From Antedon mediterranea (lineage: Eukaryota; Echinodermata; Crinoidea; Comatulida; Antedonidae): 64,000 nucleotides of DNA. The translations under genes were made by a program, and so were the position numbers. Positions 10,600 to 24,300 of this stretch are shown piece by piece. The stretch is taken from positions 21,114,101 to 21,178,100 of the forward strand of contig NC_092677.1 of assembly GCF_964355755.1 (NCBI RefSeq), read 5' to 3'. Under the pieces are notes generated by a model. The model ran no database searches, was not told the DNA's origin, and saw only the letters and a list, made by a program, of their open reading frames with translations. How positions within the stretch are numbered: position 1 is the first letter of the stretch; each line of letters opens with the position of its first letter.

Positions 10600-12540
10600 A
10601 CCTTCAAATCGCATTTTGAGACGTTTTAGACCATTTTGTGATTTTCGAAAAAACTTGTTAACATAAAAACACCAAAGTGCTTAGAAAAGCTTCAAATCGC
10701 ATTTGGAGACGTTTTAGACCATGTTGTGCATTTCGATGAAACTTGGTTACACAAAAACATCAAAGAGCACAAAAGAGCTTAATATCGTATTTAAAAACGT
10801 TTTAGACCATTTTGAGCATTTCGACAAAACTTTTTCACACAAAACATCAAAGTGTACAGAATAGCTTTAAATCGCATTTGGAGACGTTTTAGACCATTTT
10901 GTAGTTTTCGAAAAAACTTGTTAACATAAAAACACAAAAGAGCTTCAAATCGCATTTGGAGACGTTTTAGACCCTTTTGTGCATTTCGATGAAACTTGGT
11001 TACACAAAAACATCAAAGTGCTTAAAATCACATTAGAAACCGTTTTAGACCATTTTGAGCATTTCGTTAAAACTTTTCACACAAAAACATCAAAGTCCAC
11101 AAAATAGCTTAATATCGTATTTAAAAACGTTTTAGACCATTTTGAGCATTTCGAAAAAACTTTTTCACACAAAACATCAAAGTTTACAAAATAGCTTCAA
11201 ATCGCATTTGGAGACGTTTTAGACCATTTTGTGCTTTTCGAAAAAACTTGTTAACATAAAAACACCAAAGTGCTCAGAATACCTTCAAATCGCATTTTGA
11301 GACGTTTTAGACCATTTTGTGATTTTCGAAAAAACTTAACATAAAAACACCAAAGTGCTCAGAATACCTTCAAATCGCATTTGGAGACGTTTTAGACCAT
11401 TTTGTGATTTTCGAAAAAACTTGTTAACATAAAAACACCAAAGGGCTCAGAATACCTTCAAATCGCATTTGGAGACGTTTTAGACCATTTTGTGATTTTC
11501 GAAAAAACTTGTTAACATAAAAACACCAAAGTGCTCAGAATACCTTCAAATCGCATTTTGAGACGTTTTAGACCATTTTGTGATTTTCGAAAAAACTTGT
11601 TAACATAAAAACACCAAAGTGCTTAGAAAAGCTTCAAATCGCATTTGGAGACGTTTTAGACCATGTTGTGCATTTCGATGAAACTTGGTTACACAAAAAC
11701 ATCAAAGAGCACAAAAGAGCTTAATATCGTATTTAAAAACGTTTTAGACCATTTTGAGCATTTCGACAAAACTTTTTCACACAAAACATCAAAGTGTACA
11801 GAATAGCTTTAAATCGCATTTGGAGACGTTTTAGACCATTTTGTAGTTTTCGAAAAAACTTGTTAACATAAAAACACAAAAGAGCTTCAAATCGCATTTG
11901 GAGACGTTTTAGACCCTTTTGTGCATTTCGATGAAACTTGGTTACACAAAAACATCAAAGTGCTTAAAATCACATTAGAAACCGTTTTAGACCATTTTGA
12001 GCATTTCGTTAAAACTTTTCACACAAAAACATCAAAGTCCACAAAATAGCTTAATATCGTATTTAAAAACGTTTTAGACCATTTTGAGCATTTCGAAAAA
12101 ACTTTTTCACACAAAACATCAAAGTTTACAAAATAGCTTCAAATCGCATTTGGAGACGTTTTAGACCATTTTGTGCTTTTCGAAAAAACTTGTTAACATA
12201 AAAACACCAAAGTGCTCAGAATACCTTCAAATCGCATTTTGAGACGTTTTAGACCATTTTGTGATTTTCGAAAAAACTTAACATAAAAACACCAAAGTGC
12301 TCAGAATACCTTCAAATCGCATTTGGAGACGTTTTAGACCATTTTGTGATTTTCGAAAAAACTTGTTAACATAAAAACACCAAAGGGCTCAGAATATCTT
12401 CAAATCGCATTTGGAGACGTTTTAGACCATTTTGTGATTTTCGAAAAAACTTGTTAACATAAAAACACCAAAGTGCTCAGAATACCTTCAAATCGCATTT
12501 TGAGACGTTTTAGACCATTTTGTGATTTTCGAAAAAACTT
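10600..12540 (+). repeat. Tandem duplication, 942-bp unit, two copies
   Basis: Diagnostic variants recur exactly 942 bp apart. The rare CCATGTTGTGC monomer is at 10719 and 11661, and AAGGGCTCAG is at 11441 and 12383. The unit is an ordered block containing the f-b-c-d-a cassette. Copy B has only one unit in the matching place (about 31620-32580), and the A/B offset drops from 20983 to 20041 across it. Boundaries are approximate because unit ends merge into similar monomers. Confidence 0.88.
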
Positions 12541-12749
12541 GTTAAAACATAAAAACACCAAAGTGCTTAGAAAAGCTTCAAATCGCATTTGGAGACGTTT
12601 TAGACCATTTTGTTCATTTCGATGAAACTTGGTTACACAAAAACATCAAAGAGCATAAAAGAGCTTAATATCGTATTTAAAAACGTTTTAGACCATTTTG
12701 AGCATTTCGACAAAACTTTTTCACACAAAACATCAAAGTGTACAGAATA

Positions 12750-15383
12750 GCTCTAAATCGCATTTGGAGACGTTTTAGACCATTTTGTAGTTTTCGAAAA
12801 AACTTGTTAACATAAAAACACAAAAGAGCTAAGAATAGCTTCAAATCGCATTTGGAGACGTTTTAGACCCTTTTGTGCATTTCGATGAAACTTGGTTACA
12901 CAAAAACATCAAAGTGCTTAAAATCACATTAGAAACCGTTTTAGACCATTTTGAGCATTTCGTTAAAACTTTTCACACAAAAACATCAAAGTCCACAAAA
13001 TAGCTTAATATTGTATTTAAAAACGTTTTAGACCATTTTGAGCATTTCGAAAAAACTTTTTCACACAAAACATCAAAGTTTACAAAATAGCTTCAAATCG
13101 CATTTGGAGACGTTTTAGACCATTTTGTGATTTTCGAAAAAACTTGTTAACATAAAAACACCAAAGTGCTCAGAATACCTTCACATCGCATTTTGAGACG
13201 TTTTAGACCATTTTGTGATTTTCGAAAAAACTTGTTAATATAAAAACACCAAAGTCCTTAGAAAGCTTCAAATCGCATTTGGAGACGTTTTAGACCATTT
13301 TGAGCATTTCGATAAAATTTTACACACAAAAACATCAAAGTGCACAAAATAGCTTAATATGGTATTTAAAAACGTTTTAGACCATTTTGAGCATTTCGAC
13401 AAAACTTTTTCTCACAAAACATCAAAGTGTACAGAATAGCTTCAAATCGCATTTGGAGACGTTTTAGACCATTTTGTGCATTTCGATGAAACTTGGTTAC
13501 ACAAAAACATCAAAGTGCTTAAAATCACATTTTGAGCATTTCGTTAAAACTTTTCACACAAAAACATCAAAGAGCAAAAAATAGTTAATATCGTATTTAA
13601 AAACGTTTTAGACCATTTTGAGCATTTCGACAAAACTTTTTCACACAAAATATCAAAGTGTACAGAATAGCTTTAAATCGCATTTGGAGACGTTTTAGAC
13701 CATTTTGTGATTTTCGAAAAAACTTGTTAACATAAAAACACCAAAGTGCTTAGAAAAGTTTCAAATCGCATTTGGAGACGTTTTAGACCATTTTGTTCAT
13801 TTCGATGAAACTTGGTTACACAAAAACATCAAATTGCACAAAATGGCTTAATATGGTATGGGAAAACGTTTTAGACCATTTTGAACATTTCGACAAAACT
13901 TTTTCACACAAAACATCAAAGTGTACAGAATAGCTTTAAATCGCATTTGGAGACGTTTTAGACCATTTTGTAGTTTTCGAAAAAACTTGTTAACATAAAA
14001 ACACAAAAGAGCTTCAAATCGCATTTGGAGACGTTTTAGACCCTTTTGTGCATTTCGATGAAACTTGGTTACACAAAAACATCAAAGTGCTTAAAATCAC
14101 ATTAGAAACCGTTTTAGACAATTTTGAGCATTTCGTTAAAACTTTTCACACAAAAACATCAAAGTCCACAAAATAGCTTAATATCGTATTTAAAAAAGTT
14201 TTAGACCATTTTGAGCATTTCGAAAAAACTTTTTCACACAAAACATCAAAGTGTACAGAATAGCTTTAAATCGCATTTGGAGACGTTTTAGACCATTTTG
14301 TAGTTTTCGAAAAAACTTGTTAACATAAAAACACAAAAGAGCTTCAAATCGCATTTGGAGACGTTTTAGACCCTTTTGTGCATTTCGATGAAACTTGGTT
14401 ACACAAAAACATCAAAGTGCATAAAATCACATTAGAAACCGTTTTAGACCATTTTGAGCATTTCGTTAAAACTTTTCACACAAAAACATCAAAGTCCACA
14501 AAATAGCTTAATATTGTATTTAAAAACGTTTTAGACCATTTTGAGCATTTCGAAAAAACTTTTTCACACAAAACATCAAAGTTTACAAAATAGCTTCAAA
14601 TCGCATTTGGAGACGTTTTAGACCATTTTGTGATTTTCGAAAAAACTTGTTAACATAAAAACACCAAAGTGCTCAGAATACCTTCACATCGCATTTTGAG
14701 ACGTTTTAGACCATTTTGTGATTTTCGAAAAAACTTGTTAACATAAAAACACCAAAGTGCTTAGAAAGCTTCAAATCGCATTTGGAGACGTTTTAGACCA
14801 TTTTGAGCATTTCGATAAAAATTTACACACAAAAACATCAAAGTGCACAAAATAGCTTAATATGGTATTTAAAAACGTTTTAGACCATTTTTAGCATTTC
14901 GACAAAACTTTTTCTCACAAAACATCAAAGTGTACAGAATAGCTTCAAATGGCATTTGGAGACGTTTTAGACCATTTTGTGCATTTCGATGAAACTTGGT
15001 TACACAAAAACATCAAAGTGCTTAAAATCACATTTTGAGCATTTCGTTAAAACTTTTCACACAAAAACATCAAAGAGCAAAAAATAGTTAATATCGTATT
15101 TAAAAACGTTTTAGACCATTTTGAGCATTTCGACAAAACTTTTTCACACAAAACATCAAAGTGTACAGAATAGCTTTAAATCGCATTTGGAGACGTTTTA
15201 GACCATTTTGTGATTTTCGAAAAAACTTGTTAACATAAAAACACCAAAGTGCTTAGAAAAGTTTCAAATCGCATTTGGAGACGTTTTAGACCATTTTGTT
15301 CATTTCGATGAAACTTGGTTACACAAAAACATCAAATTGCACAAAATGGCTTAATATGGTATGGGAAAACGTTTTAGACCATT
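12750..15383 (+). repeat. Higher-order repeat, 1503-bp period, about 1.75 copies (copy A)
   Basis: The shortened monomer junction GAAAGCTTCAAATCGC occurs at 13261 and 14764 (period 1503), with surrounding blocks matching from about 12750 to 13880 and 14253 to 15383. Shared marks include CTTCACATCGC and the run ending GGTATGGGAAAAC. A smaller period of about 330 bp is nested inside (about 13922 and 14252). Copy B has one more unit here. Confidence 0.85.
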
Positions 15384-18300
15384 TTGAGCATTTCGAAAAA
15401 ACTTTTTCACACAAAACATCAAAGTTTACAAAATAGCTTCAAATCGCATTTGGAGACGTTTTAGACCATTTTGTGATTTTCGAAAAAACTTGTTAACATA
15501 AAAACACAAAAGAGCTTCAAATCGCATTTGGAGACGTTTTAGACCCTTTTGTGCATTTCGATGAAACTTGGTTACACAAAAACATCAAAGTGCTTAAAAT
15601 CACATTAGAAACCGTTTTAGACACTTTTGAGCATTTCGTTAAAACTTTTCACACAAAAACATCAAAGTCCACAAAATAGCTTAATATCGTATTTAAAAAA
15701 GTTTTAGACCATTTTGAGCATTTCGAAAAAACTTTTTCACACAAAACATCAAAGTGTACAAAATAGCTTGAAATCGCATTTGGAGACGTTTTAGACAATT
15801 TTGTGATTTTCGAAAAAACTTGTTTACATAAAAACACCAAAGTGCTAAGAATAGCTTCCAATCGCATTTGGAGACGTTTTAGACCCTTTTGTGCATTTCG
15901 ATGAAACTTGGTTACACAAAAACATCAAAGTGCTTAAAATCACATTAGAAACCGTTTTAGACCATTTTGAGCATTTCGTTAAAACTTTTAACACAAAAAC
16001 ATCAAAGTGCACAAAATAGCGTAATATGGTATTTAAAAACGTTTTAGACCATTTTGAACATTTCGAGAAAACTTTTTCACACAAAACTTCAAAGTGTACA
16101 GAATAGCTTCAAATCGCATTAGAAACCGTTTTAGACCATTTTGTGATTTTCGAAAAAACTTTTTCACACAAAACATCAAAGTTTACAAAATAGCTTCAAA
16201 TCGCATTTGGAGACGTTTTAGACCATTTTGTGATTTTCGAAAAAACTTGTTAACATAAAAACACCAAAGTGCTCAGAATACCTTCAAATCGTGTTTTGAG
16301 ACGTTTTAGACCATTTTGTGATTTTGGAAAAACTTGTTAACATAAAAACATCAAAGTTTACAAAATAGCTTCAAATCGCATTTGGAGACGTTTTAGACCA
16401 TTTTGTGATTTTCGAAAAAACTTGTTAACATAAAAACACCAAAGTGCTCAGAATACCTTCAAATCGCATTTGGAGACGTTTTAGACCATTTTGTGATTTT
16501 CGAAAAAACTTGTTAACATAAAAACACCAAAGTGCTCAGAAAAGCTTCAAATCGCATTTGGAGACGTTTTAAACCATTTTGTTCATTTCGATGAAACTTG
16601 GTTACACAAAAATATCAAAGAGCACAAAAGTATTTAAAAACGTTTTAGACCATCTTGAGCATTCCGACAAAACTTTTTCACACAAAACATCAAAGTGTAC
16701 AGAATAGCTTTAAATCGCATTTGGAGACGTTTTAGACCATTTTGTAGTTTTCGAAAAAACTTGTTAACATAAAAACACAAAAGAGCTTCAAATCGCATTT
16801 GGAGACGTTTTAGACCCTTTTGTGCATTTCGATGAAACTTGGTTACACAAAAACATCAAAGTGCTTAAAATCACATTAGAAACCGTTTTAGACCATTTTG
16901 AGCATTTCGTTAAAACTCTTCACACAAAAACATCAAAGTCCACAAAATAGCTTAATATCGTATTCAAAAACGTTTTAGACCATTTTGAGCATTTCGAAAA
17001 AACTTTTTCACACAAAACATCAAAGTTTACAAAATAGCTTCAAATCGCATTTGGAGACGTTTTAGACCATTTTGTGATTTTCGAAAAAACTTGTTAACAT
17101 AAAAACACCAAAGTGCTCAGAATACCTTCAAATCGCATTTTGAGACGTTTTAGACCATTTTGTGATTTTCGAAAAAACAACATAAAAACACCAAAGTGCT
17201 CAGAATACCTTCAAATCGCATTTGGAGACGTTTTAGACCATTTTGTGATTTTGGAAAAAACTTGTTAACATAAAAACACCAAAGTGCTCAGAATACCTTC
17301 AAATCGTATTTTGAGACGTTTTAGACAATTTTGTGATTTTCGAAAAAACTTGTTAACATAAAAACACCAAAGTGCTTAGAAAAGCTTCAAATCGCATTTG
17401 GAGACGTTTTAGACCATTTTGTGATTTTCGAAAAAACTTGGTTACACAAAAACATCAAAGTGTACAGAATAGCTTCAAATCGCATTAGAAACCGTTTTAG
17501 ACCATTTTGAGCATTTCGAAAAAACTTTTTCACACAAAACATCAAAGTGTACAAAATAGCTTCAAATCGCATTTGGAGACGTTTTAGACAATTTTGTGAT
17601 TTTCGAAAAAACTTGTTTACATAAAAACACCAAAGTGCTAAGAATAGCTTCCAATCGCATTTGGAGACGTTTTAGACCCTTTTGTGCATTTCGATGAAAC
17701 TTGGTTACACAAAAACATCAAAGTGCTTAAAATCACATTAGAAACCGTTTTAGACCATTTTGAGCATTTCGTTAAAATTTTTCACAGAAAAACATCAAAG
17801 AGCAAAAAATAGCTTAATATCGTATTTAAAAACGTTTTAGACCATTTTGAGCATTTCGACAAAACTTTTTCACACAAAACATCAAAGTGTACAGAATAGC
17901 TTAATATCGCATTTGGAGACGTTTTAACCCATTTTGAGCATTTCGATAAAATTTTACACACAAAAACATCAAAGTGCACAAATTAGCTTAATATAGTATT
18001 TAAAAACGTTTTAGAACATTTTGAGCATTTCAACAAAACTTTTTCTCACAAAGCATCAAAGTGTACAGAATAGCTTCAAATCGCATTTGGAGACGTTTTA
18101 GACCATTTTGTGCATTTCGATGAAACTTGGTTACACAAAAACATCAAAGTGCTTAAAATCACATTTTGAGCATTTCGTTAAAACTTTTCACACAAAAACA
18201 TCAAAGAGTAAAAAATATCTTAATATCGTATTTAAAAACGTTTTAGACCATTTTGAGCATTTCGACAAAATTTTTTCACACAAAACATCAAAGTTTACAA

Positions 18301-18480
18301 AATAGCTTCAAATCGCATTTCGAGACGTTTTAGACCATTTTGTGATTTTCGAAAAAACTTGTTAACATAAAAACACCAAAGTGCTCAGAATACCTTCAAA
18401 TCGTATTTTGAGACGTTTTAGACAATTTTGTGATTTTCGAAAAAACTTGTTAACATAAAAACACCAAAGTGCTTAGAAAA

Positions 18481-20254
18481 GCTTCAAATCGCATTTGGAG
18501 ACGTTTTAGACCATTTTGTGCATTTCGATGAAACTTGGTTACACAAAAACATCAAAGTGCTTAAAATCACATTTTGAGCATTTCGTTAAAACTTTTCACA
18601 CAAAAACATCAAAGAGCAAAAAATAGCTTAATATCGTATTTAAAAACGTTTTAGACCATTTTGAGCATTTCGACAAAACTTTTTCACACAAAACATCAAA
18701 GTTTACAAAATAGCTTCAAATCGCATTTGGAGACGTTTTAGACAATTTTGTGATTTTCGAAAAAACTTGTTTACATAAAAACACCAAAGTGCTAAGAATA
18801 GCTTCCAATCGCATTTGGAGACGTTTTAGACCCTTTTGTGCATTTCGAAAAAACTTGTTAACATAAAAACACCAAAGTGCTTAGAAAAGCTTGAAATCGC
18901 ATTTGGAGACGTTTTAGACCATTTTGTGCATTTCGATGAAACTTGGTTAAAGTGCTTAAAATCACATTTTGAGCATTTCGTTAAAACTTTTCACACAAAA
19001 ACATCAAAGAGTAAAAAATAGCTTAATATCGTATTTAAAAACGTTTTAGACCATTTTGAGCATTTCGACAAAATTTTTTCACACAAAACATCAAAGTGTA
19101 CAGAATAGCTTTAAATCGCATTTGGAGACGTTTTAGACCATTTTGTTCATTTCGATGAAACAAAAACACAAAAACATCAAATTGCACAAAATGGCTTAAT
19201 ATGATATGGGAAAACGTTTTAGACCATTTTGAACATTTCGTTAAAAGTTTTCACAAAAAAACATCAAAGTCCACAAAATAGCTTAATATCGTATTTAAAA
19301 ACGTTTTAGACCATTTTGAGCATTTCGAAAAAACTTTTTCACACAAAACATCAAAGTTTACAAAATAGCTTCAAATCGCATTTGGAGACGTTTTAGACCA
19401 TTTTGTGCATTTCGATGAAACTTGGTTACACAAAAACATCAAAGTGCTTAAAATCACATTTTGAGCATTTCGTTAAAACTTTTCACACAAAAACATCAAA
19501 GAGCAAAAAATAGCTTAATATCGTATTTAAAAACGTTTTAGACCATTTTGAGCATTTCGACAAAACTTTTTCACACAAAACATCAAAGTTTACAAAATAG
19601 CTTCAAATCGCATTTGGAGACGTTTTAGACAATTTTGTGATTTTCGAAAAAACTTGTTTACATAAAAACACCAAAGTGCTAAGAATAGCTTCCAATCGCA
19701 TTTGGAGACGTTTTAGACCCTTTTGTGCATTTCGAAAAAACTTGTTAACATAAAAACACCAAAGTGCTTAGAAAAGCTTGAAATCGCATTTGGAGACGTT
19801 TTAGACCATTTTGTGCATTTCGATGAAACTTGGTTAAAGTGCTTAAAATCACATTTTGAGCATTTCGTTAAAACTTTTCACACAAAAACATCAAAGAGTA
19901 AAAAATAGCTTAATATCGTATTTAAAAACGTTTTAGACCATTTTGAGCATTTTGACAAAATTTTTTCACACAAAACATCAAAGTGTACAGAATAGCTTTA
20001 AATCGCATTTGGAGACGTTTTAGACCATTTTGTTCATTTCGATGAAACAAAAACATAAAAACATCAAATTGCACAAAATGGCTTAATATGATATGGGAAA
20101 ACGTTTTAGACCATTTTGAACATTTCGTTAAAAGTTTTCACAAAAAAACATCAAAGTCCACAAAATAGCTTAATATCGTATTTAAAAACGTTTTAGACCA
20201 TTTTGAGCATTTCGAAAAAACTTTTTCACACAAAACATCAAAGTTTACAAAATA
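18481..20254 (+). repeat. Tandem duplication, 887-bp unit, two copies
   Basis: Units 18481-19367 and 19368-20254 match monomer by monomer. Both contain a chimeric monomer where CCCTTTTGTGCATTTCG runs straight into AAAAAACTTGTTAAC (near 18830 and 19717), and a shortened junction CTTGGTTAAAGTGC (near 18943 and 19830). Sharing these rare rearrangements shows that they arose before the duplication. The block has no counterpart in copy B and fills the region between the end of A/B homology and the start of copy B. Confidence 0.9.
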
Positions 20255-20302
20255 GCTTCAAATCGCATTTGGAGACGTTTTAGACCATTTTGTGATTTTC
20301 GA

Positions 20303-21354
20303 AAAAACTTGTTAACATAAAAACACCAAAGTGCTCAGAATACCTTCAAATCGCATTTTGAGACGTTTTAGACCATTTTGTGATTTTCGAAAAAACTTGT
20401 TAACATAAAAACACCAAAGTGCTCAGAATACCTTCAAATCGTGTTTTGAGACGTTTTAGACCATTTTGTGATTTTGGAAAAACTTGTTAACATAAAAACA
20501 CCAAAGTGCTCAGAATACCTTCAAATCGCATTTGGAGACGTTTTAGACCATTTTGTGATTTTCGAAAAAACTTGTTAACATAAAAACACCAAAGTGCTCA
20601 GAAAAGCTTCAAATCGCAATTGGAGACGTTTTAAACCATTTTGTTCATTTCGATGAAACTTGGTTACACAAAAACATCAAATTGCACAAAATGGCTTAAT
20701 ATGGTATGGGAAAACGTTTTAGACCATTTTGAACATTTCGAGAAAACTTTTTCACACAAAACTTCAAAGTGTACAGAATAGCTTCAAATCGCATTAGAAA
20801 CCGTTTTAGACCATTTTGTGATTTTCGAAAAAACTTGTTAACATAAAAACACCAAAGTGCTCAGAATACCTTCAAATCGCATTTTGAGACGTTTTAGACC
20901 ATTTTGTGATTTTCGAAAAAACTTGTTAACATAAAAACACCAAAGTGCTCAGAATACCTTCAAATCGTGTTTTGAGACGTTTTAGACCATTTTGTGATTT
21001 TGGAAAAACTTGTTAACATAAAAACACCAAAGTGCTCAGAATACCTTCAAATCGCATTTGGAGACGTTTTAGACCATTTTGTGATTTTCGAAAAAACTTG
21101 TTAACATAAAAACACCAAAGTGCTCAGAAAAGCTTCAAATCGCAATTGGAGACGTTTTAAACCATTTTGTTCATTTCGATGAAACTTGGTTACACAAAAA
21201 CATCAAATTGCACAAAATGGCTTAATATGGTATGGGAAAACGTTTTAGACCATTTTGAACATTTCGAGAAAACTTTTTCACACAAAACTTCAAAGTGTAC
21301 AGAATAGCTTCAAATCGCATTAGAAACCGTTTTAGACCATTTTGAGCATTTCGA
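20303..21354 (+). repeat. Tandem duplication, 526-bp unit, at the copy A/B boundary
   Basis: Units 20303-20828 and 20829-21354 match with a 526-bp offset, including the one-base-short TTTTGGAAAAAC variant, CGCAATTGGAG, GGTATGGGAAAAC and the TTCGAGAAAAC monomer. The first unit ends in a chimeric monomer (ATTAGAAACC followed by a GTGATTTTCG body, near 20800-20825). The homology shared with the left edge of the window starts at 20845, inside the second unit. Confidence 0.85.
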
Positions 21355-24300
21355 AAAACTTTTTCACACAAAACATCAAAGTTTACAAAATAGCTTCAAA
21401 TCGCATTTGGAGACGTTTTAGACCATTTTGTGATTTTCGAAAAAACTTGTTAACATAAAAACACCAAAGTGCTCAGAATACCTTCAAATCGCATTTTGAG
21501 ACGTTTTAGACCATTTTGTGATTTTCGAAAAATCTTGTTAACATAAAAATACCAAAGTGCTCAGAATACCTTCAAATCGTGTTTTGAGACGTTTTAGACC
21601 ATTTTGTGATTTTCGAAAAAACTTGTTAACATAAAAACACCAAAGTGCTCAGAATACCTTCAAATCGCATTTGGAGACGTTTTAGACCATTTTGTGATTT
21701 TCGAAAAAACTTGTTAACATAAAAACACCAAAGTGCTCAGAAAAGCTTCAAATCGCATTTGGAGACGTATTAAACCATTTTGTTCATTTCGATGAAACTT
21801 GGTTACACAAAAACATCAAAGAGCACAAAAGTATTTAAAAACGTTTTAGACCATTTTGAGCATTCCGACAAAACTTTTTCACACAAAACATCAAAGTGTA
21901 CAGAATAGCTTTAAATCGCATTTGGAGACGTTTTAGACCATTTTGTAGTTTTCGAAAAAACTTGTTAACATAAAAACACAAAAGAGCTTCAAATCGCATT
22001 TGGAGACGTTTTAGACCCTTTTGTGCATTTCGATGAAACTTGGTTACACAAAAACATCAAAGTGCTTAAAATCACATTAGAAAAAGTTTTAGACCATTTT
22101 GAGCATTTCGTTAAAACTTTTCACACAAAAACATCAAAGTCCACAAAATAGCTTAATATCGTATTCAAAAACGTTTTAGACCATTTTGAGCATTTCGAAA
22201 AAACTTTTTCACACAAAACATCAAAGTTTACAAAATAGCTTCAAATCGCATTTGGAGACGTTTTAGACCATTTTGTGATTTTCGAAAAAACTTGTTAACA
22301 TAAAAACACCAAAGTGCTCAGAATACCTTCAAATCGCATTTTGAGACGTTTTAGACCATTTTGTGATTTTCGAAAAAACAACATAAAAACACCAAAGTGC
22401 TCAGAATACCTTTAAATCGCATTGGGAGACGTTTTAGACCATTTTGTGATTTTGGAAAAAACTTGTTAACATAAAAACACCAAAGTGCTCAGAATACCTT
22501 CAAATCGTATTTTGAGACGTTTTAGACAATTTTGTGATTTTCGAATAAACTTGTTAACATAAAAACACCAAAGTGCTTAGAAAAGCATCAAATCGCATTT
22601 GGAGACGTTTTAGACAATTTTGTGCATTTCGATGAAACTTGGTTACACAAAAACATCAAAGTGTACAGAATAGCTTCAAATCGCATTAGAAACCGTTTTA
22701 GACCATTTTGAGCATTTCGAAAAAACTTTTTCACACAAAACATCAAAGTGTACAAAATAGCTTCAAATCGCATTTGGAGACGTTTTAGACAATTTTGTGA
22801 TTTTCGAAAAAACTTGTTTACATAAAAACACCAAAGTGCTAAGAATAGCTTCCAATCGCATTTGGAGACGTTTTAGACCCTTTTGTGCATTTCGATGAAA
22901 CTTGGTTACACAAAAACATCAAAGTGCTTAAAATCACATTAGAAACCGTTTTAGACCATTTTGAGCATTTCGTTAAAATTTTTCACAGAAAAACATCAAA
23001 GAGCAAAAAATAGCTTAATATCGTATTTAAAAACGTTTTAGACCATTTTGAGCATTTCGACAAAACTTTTTCACACAAAACATCAAAGTGTACAGAATAG
23101 CTTAATATCGCATTTGGAGACGTTTTAACCCATTTTGAGCATTTCGATAAAATTTTACACACAAAAACATCAAAGTGCACAAAATAGCTTAATATGGTAT
23201 TTAAAAACGTTTTAGAACATTTTGAGCATTTCAACAAAACTTTTTCTCACAAAACATCAAAGTGTACAGAATAGCTTCAAATCGCATTTGGAGACGTTTT
23301 AGACCATTTTGTGCATTTCGATGAAACTTGGTTACACAAAAACATCAAAGTGCTTAAAATCACATTTTGAGCATTTCGTTAAAACTTTTCACACAAAAAC
23401 ATCAAAGAGTAAAAAATAGCTTAATATCGTATTTAAAAACGTTTTAGACCATTTTGAGCATTTCGACAAAATTTTTTCACACAAAACATCAAAGTGTACA
23501 GAATAGCTTTAAATCGCATTTGGAGACGTTTTAGACCATTTTGTTAATTTCGATGAAACAAAAACACAAAAACATCAAATTGCACAAAATGGCTTAATAT
23601 GATATGGGAAAACGTTTTAGACCATTTTGAACATTTCGTTAAAAGTTTTCACACAAAAACATCAAAGTCCACAAAATAGCTTAATATCGTATTTAAAAAC
23701 GTTTTAGACCATTTTGAGCATTTCGAAAAAACTTTTTCACACAAAACATCAAAGTTTACAAAATAGCTTCAAATCGCATTTGGAGACGTTTTAGACCATA
23801 TTGTGATTTTCGAAAAAACTTGTTAACATAAAAACACCAAAGTGCTCAGAATACCTTCAAATCGCATTTTGAGACGTTTTAGACCATTTTGTGATTTTCG
23901 AAAAAACTTGTTAACATAAAAACACCAAAGTGCTCAGAATACCTTCAAATCGTGTTTTGAGACGTTTTAGACAGTTTTGTGATTTTCGAAAAAACTTGTT
24001 AACATAAAAACACCAAAGTGCTCAGAATACCTTCAAATCGCATTTTGAGACGTTTTAGACCATTTTGTGATTTTCGAAAAAACTTGTTAACATAAAAACA
24101 CCAAAGTGCTCAGAATACCTTCAAATCGTGTTTTGAGACGTTTTAGACCATTTTGTGATTTTCGAAAAAACTTGTTAACATAAAAACACCAAAGTGCTTA
24201 GAAAAGCTTCAAATCGCATTTGGAGACGTTTTAGACCATTTTGTTCATTTCGATGAAACTTGGTTACACAAAAACATCAAAGAGCACAAAAGATCTTAAT

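Noticed and set aside
18108-18305. Plus-strand open frames through the satellite (also 18836-19021, 19723-19908, 62751-62966)
   Set aside because: They are the same periodicity artefact. The identical pair at 18836 and 19723 is simply the 887-bp DNA duplication.
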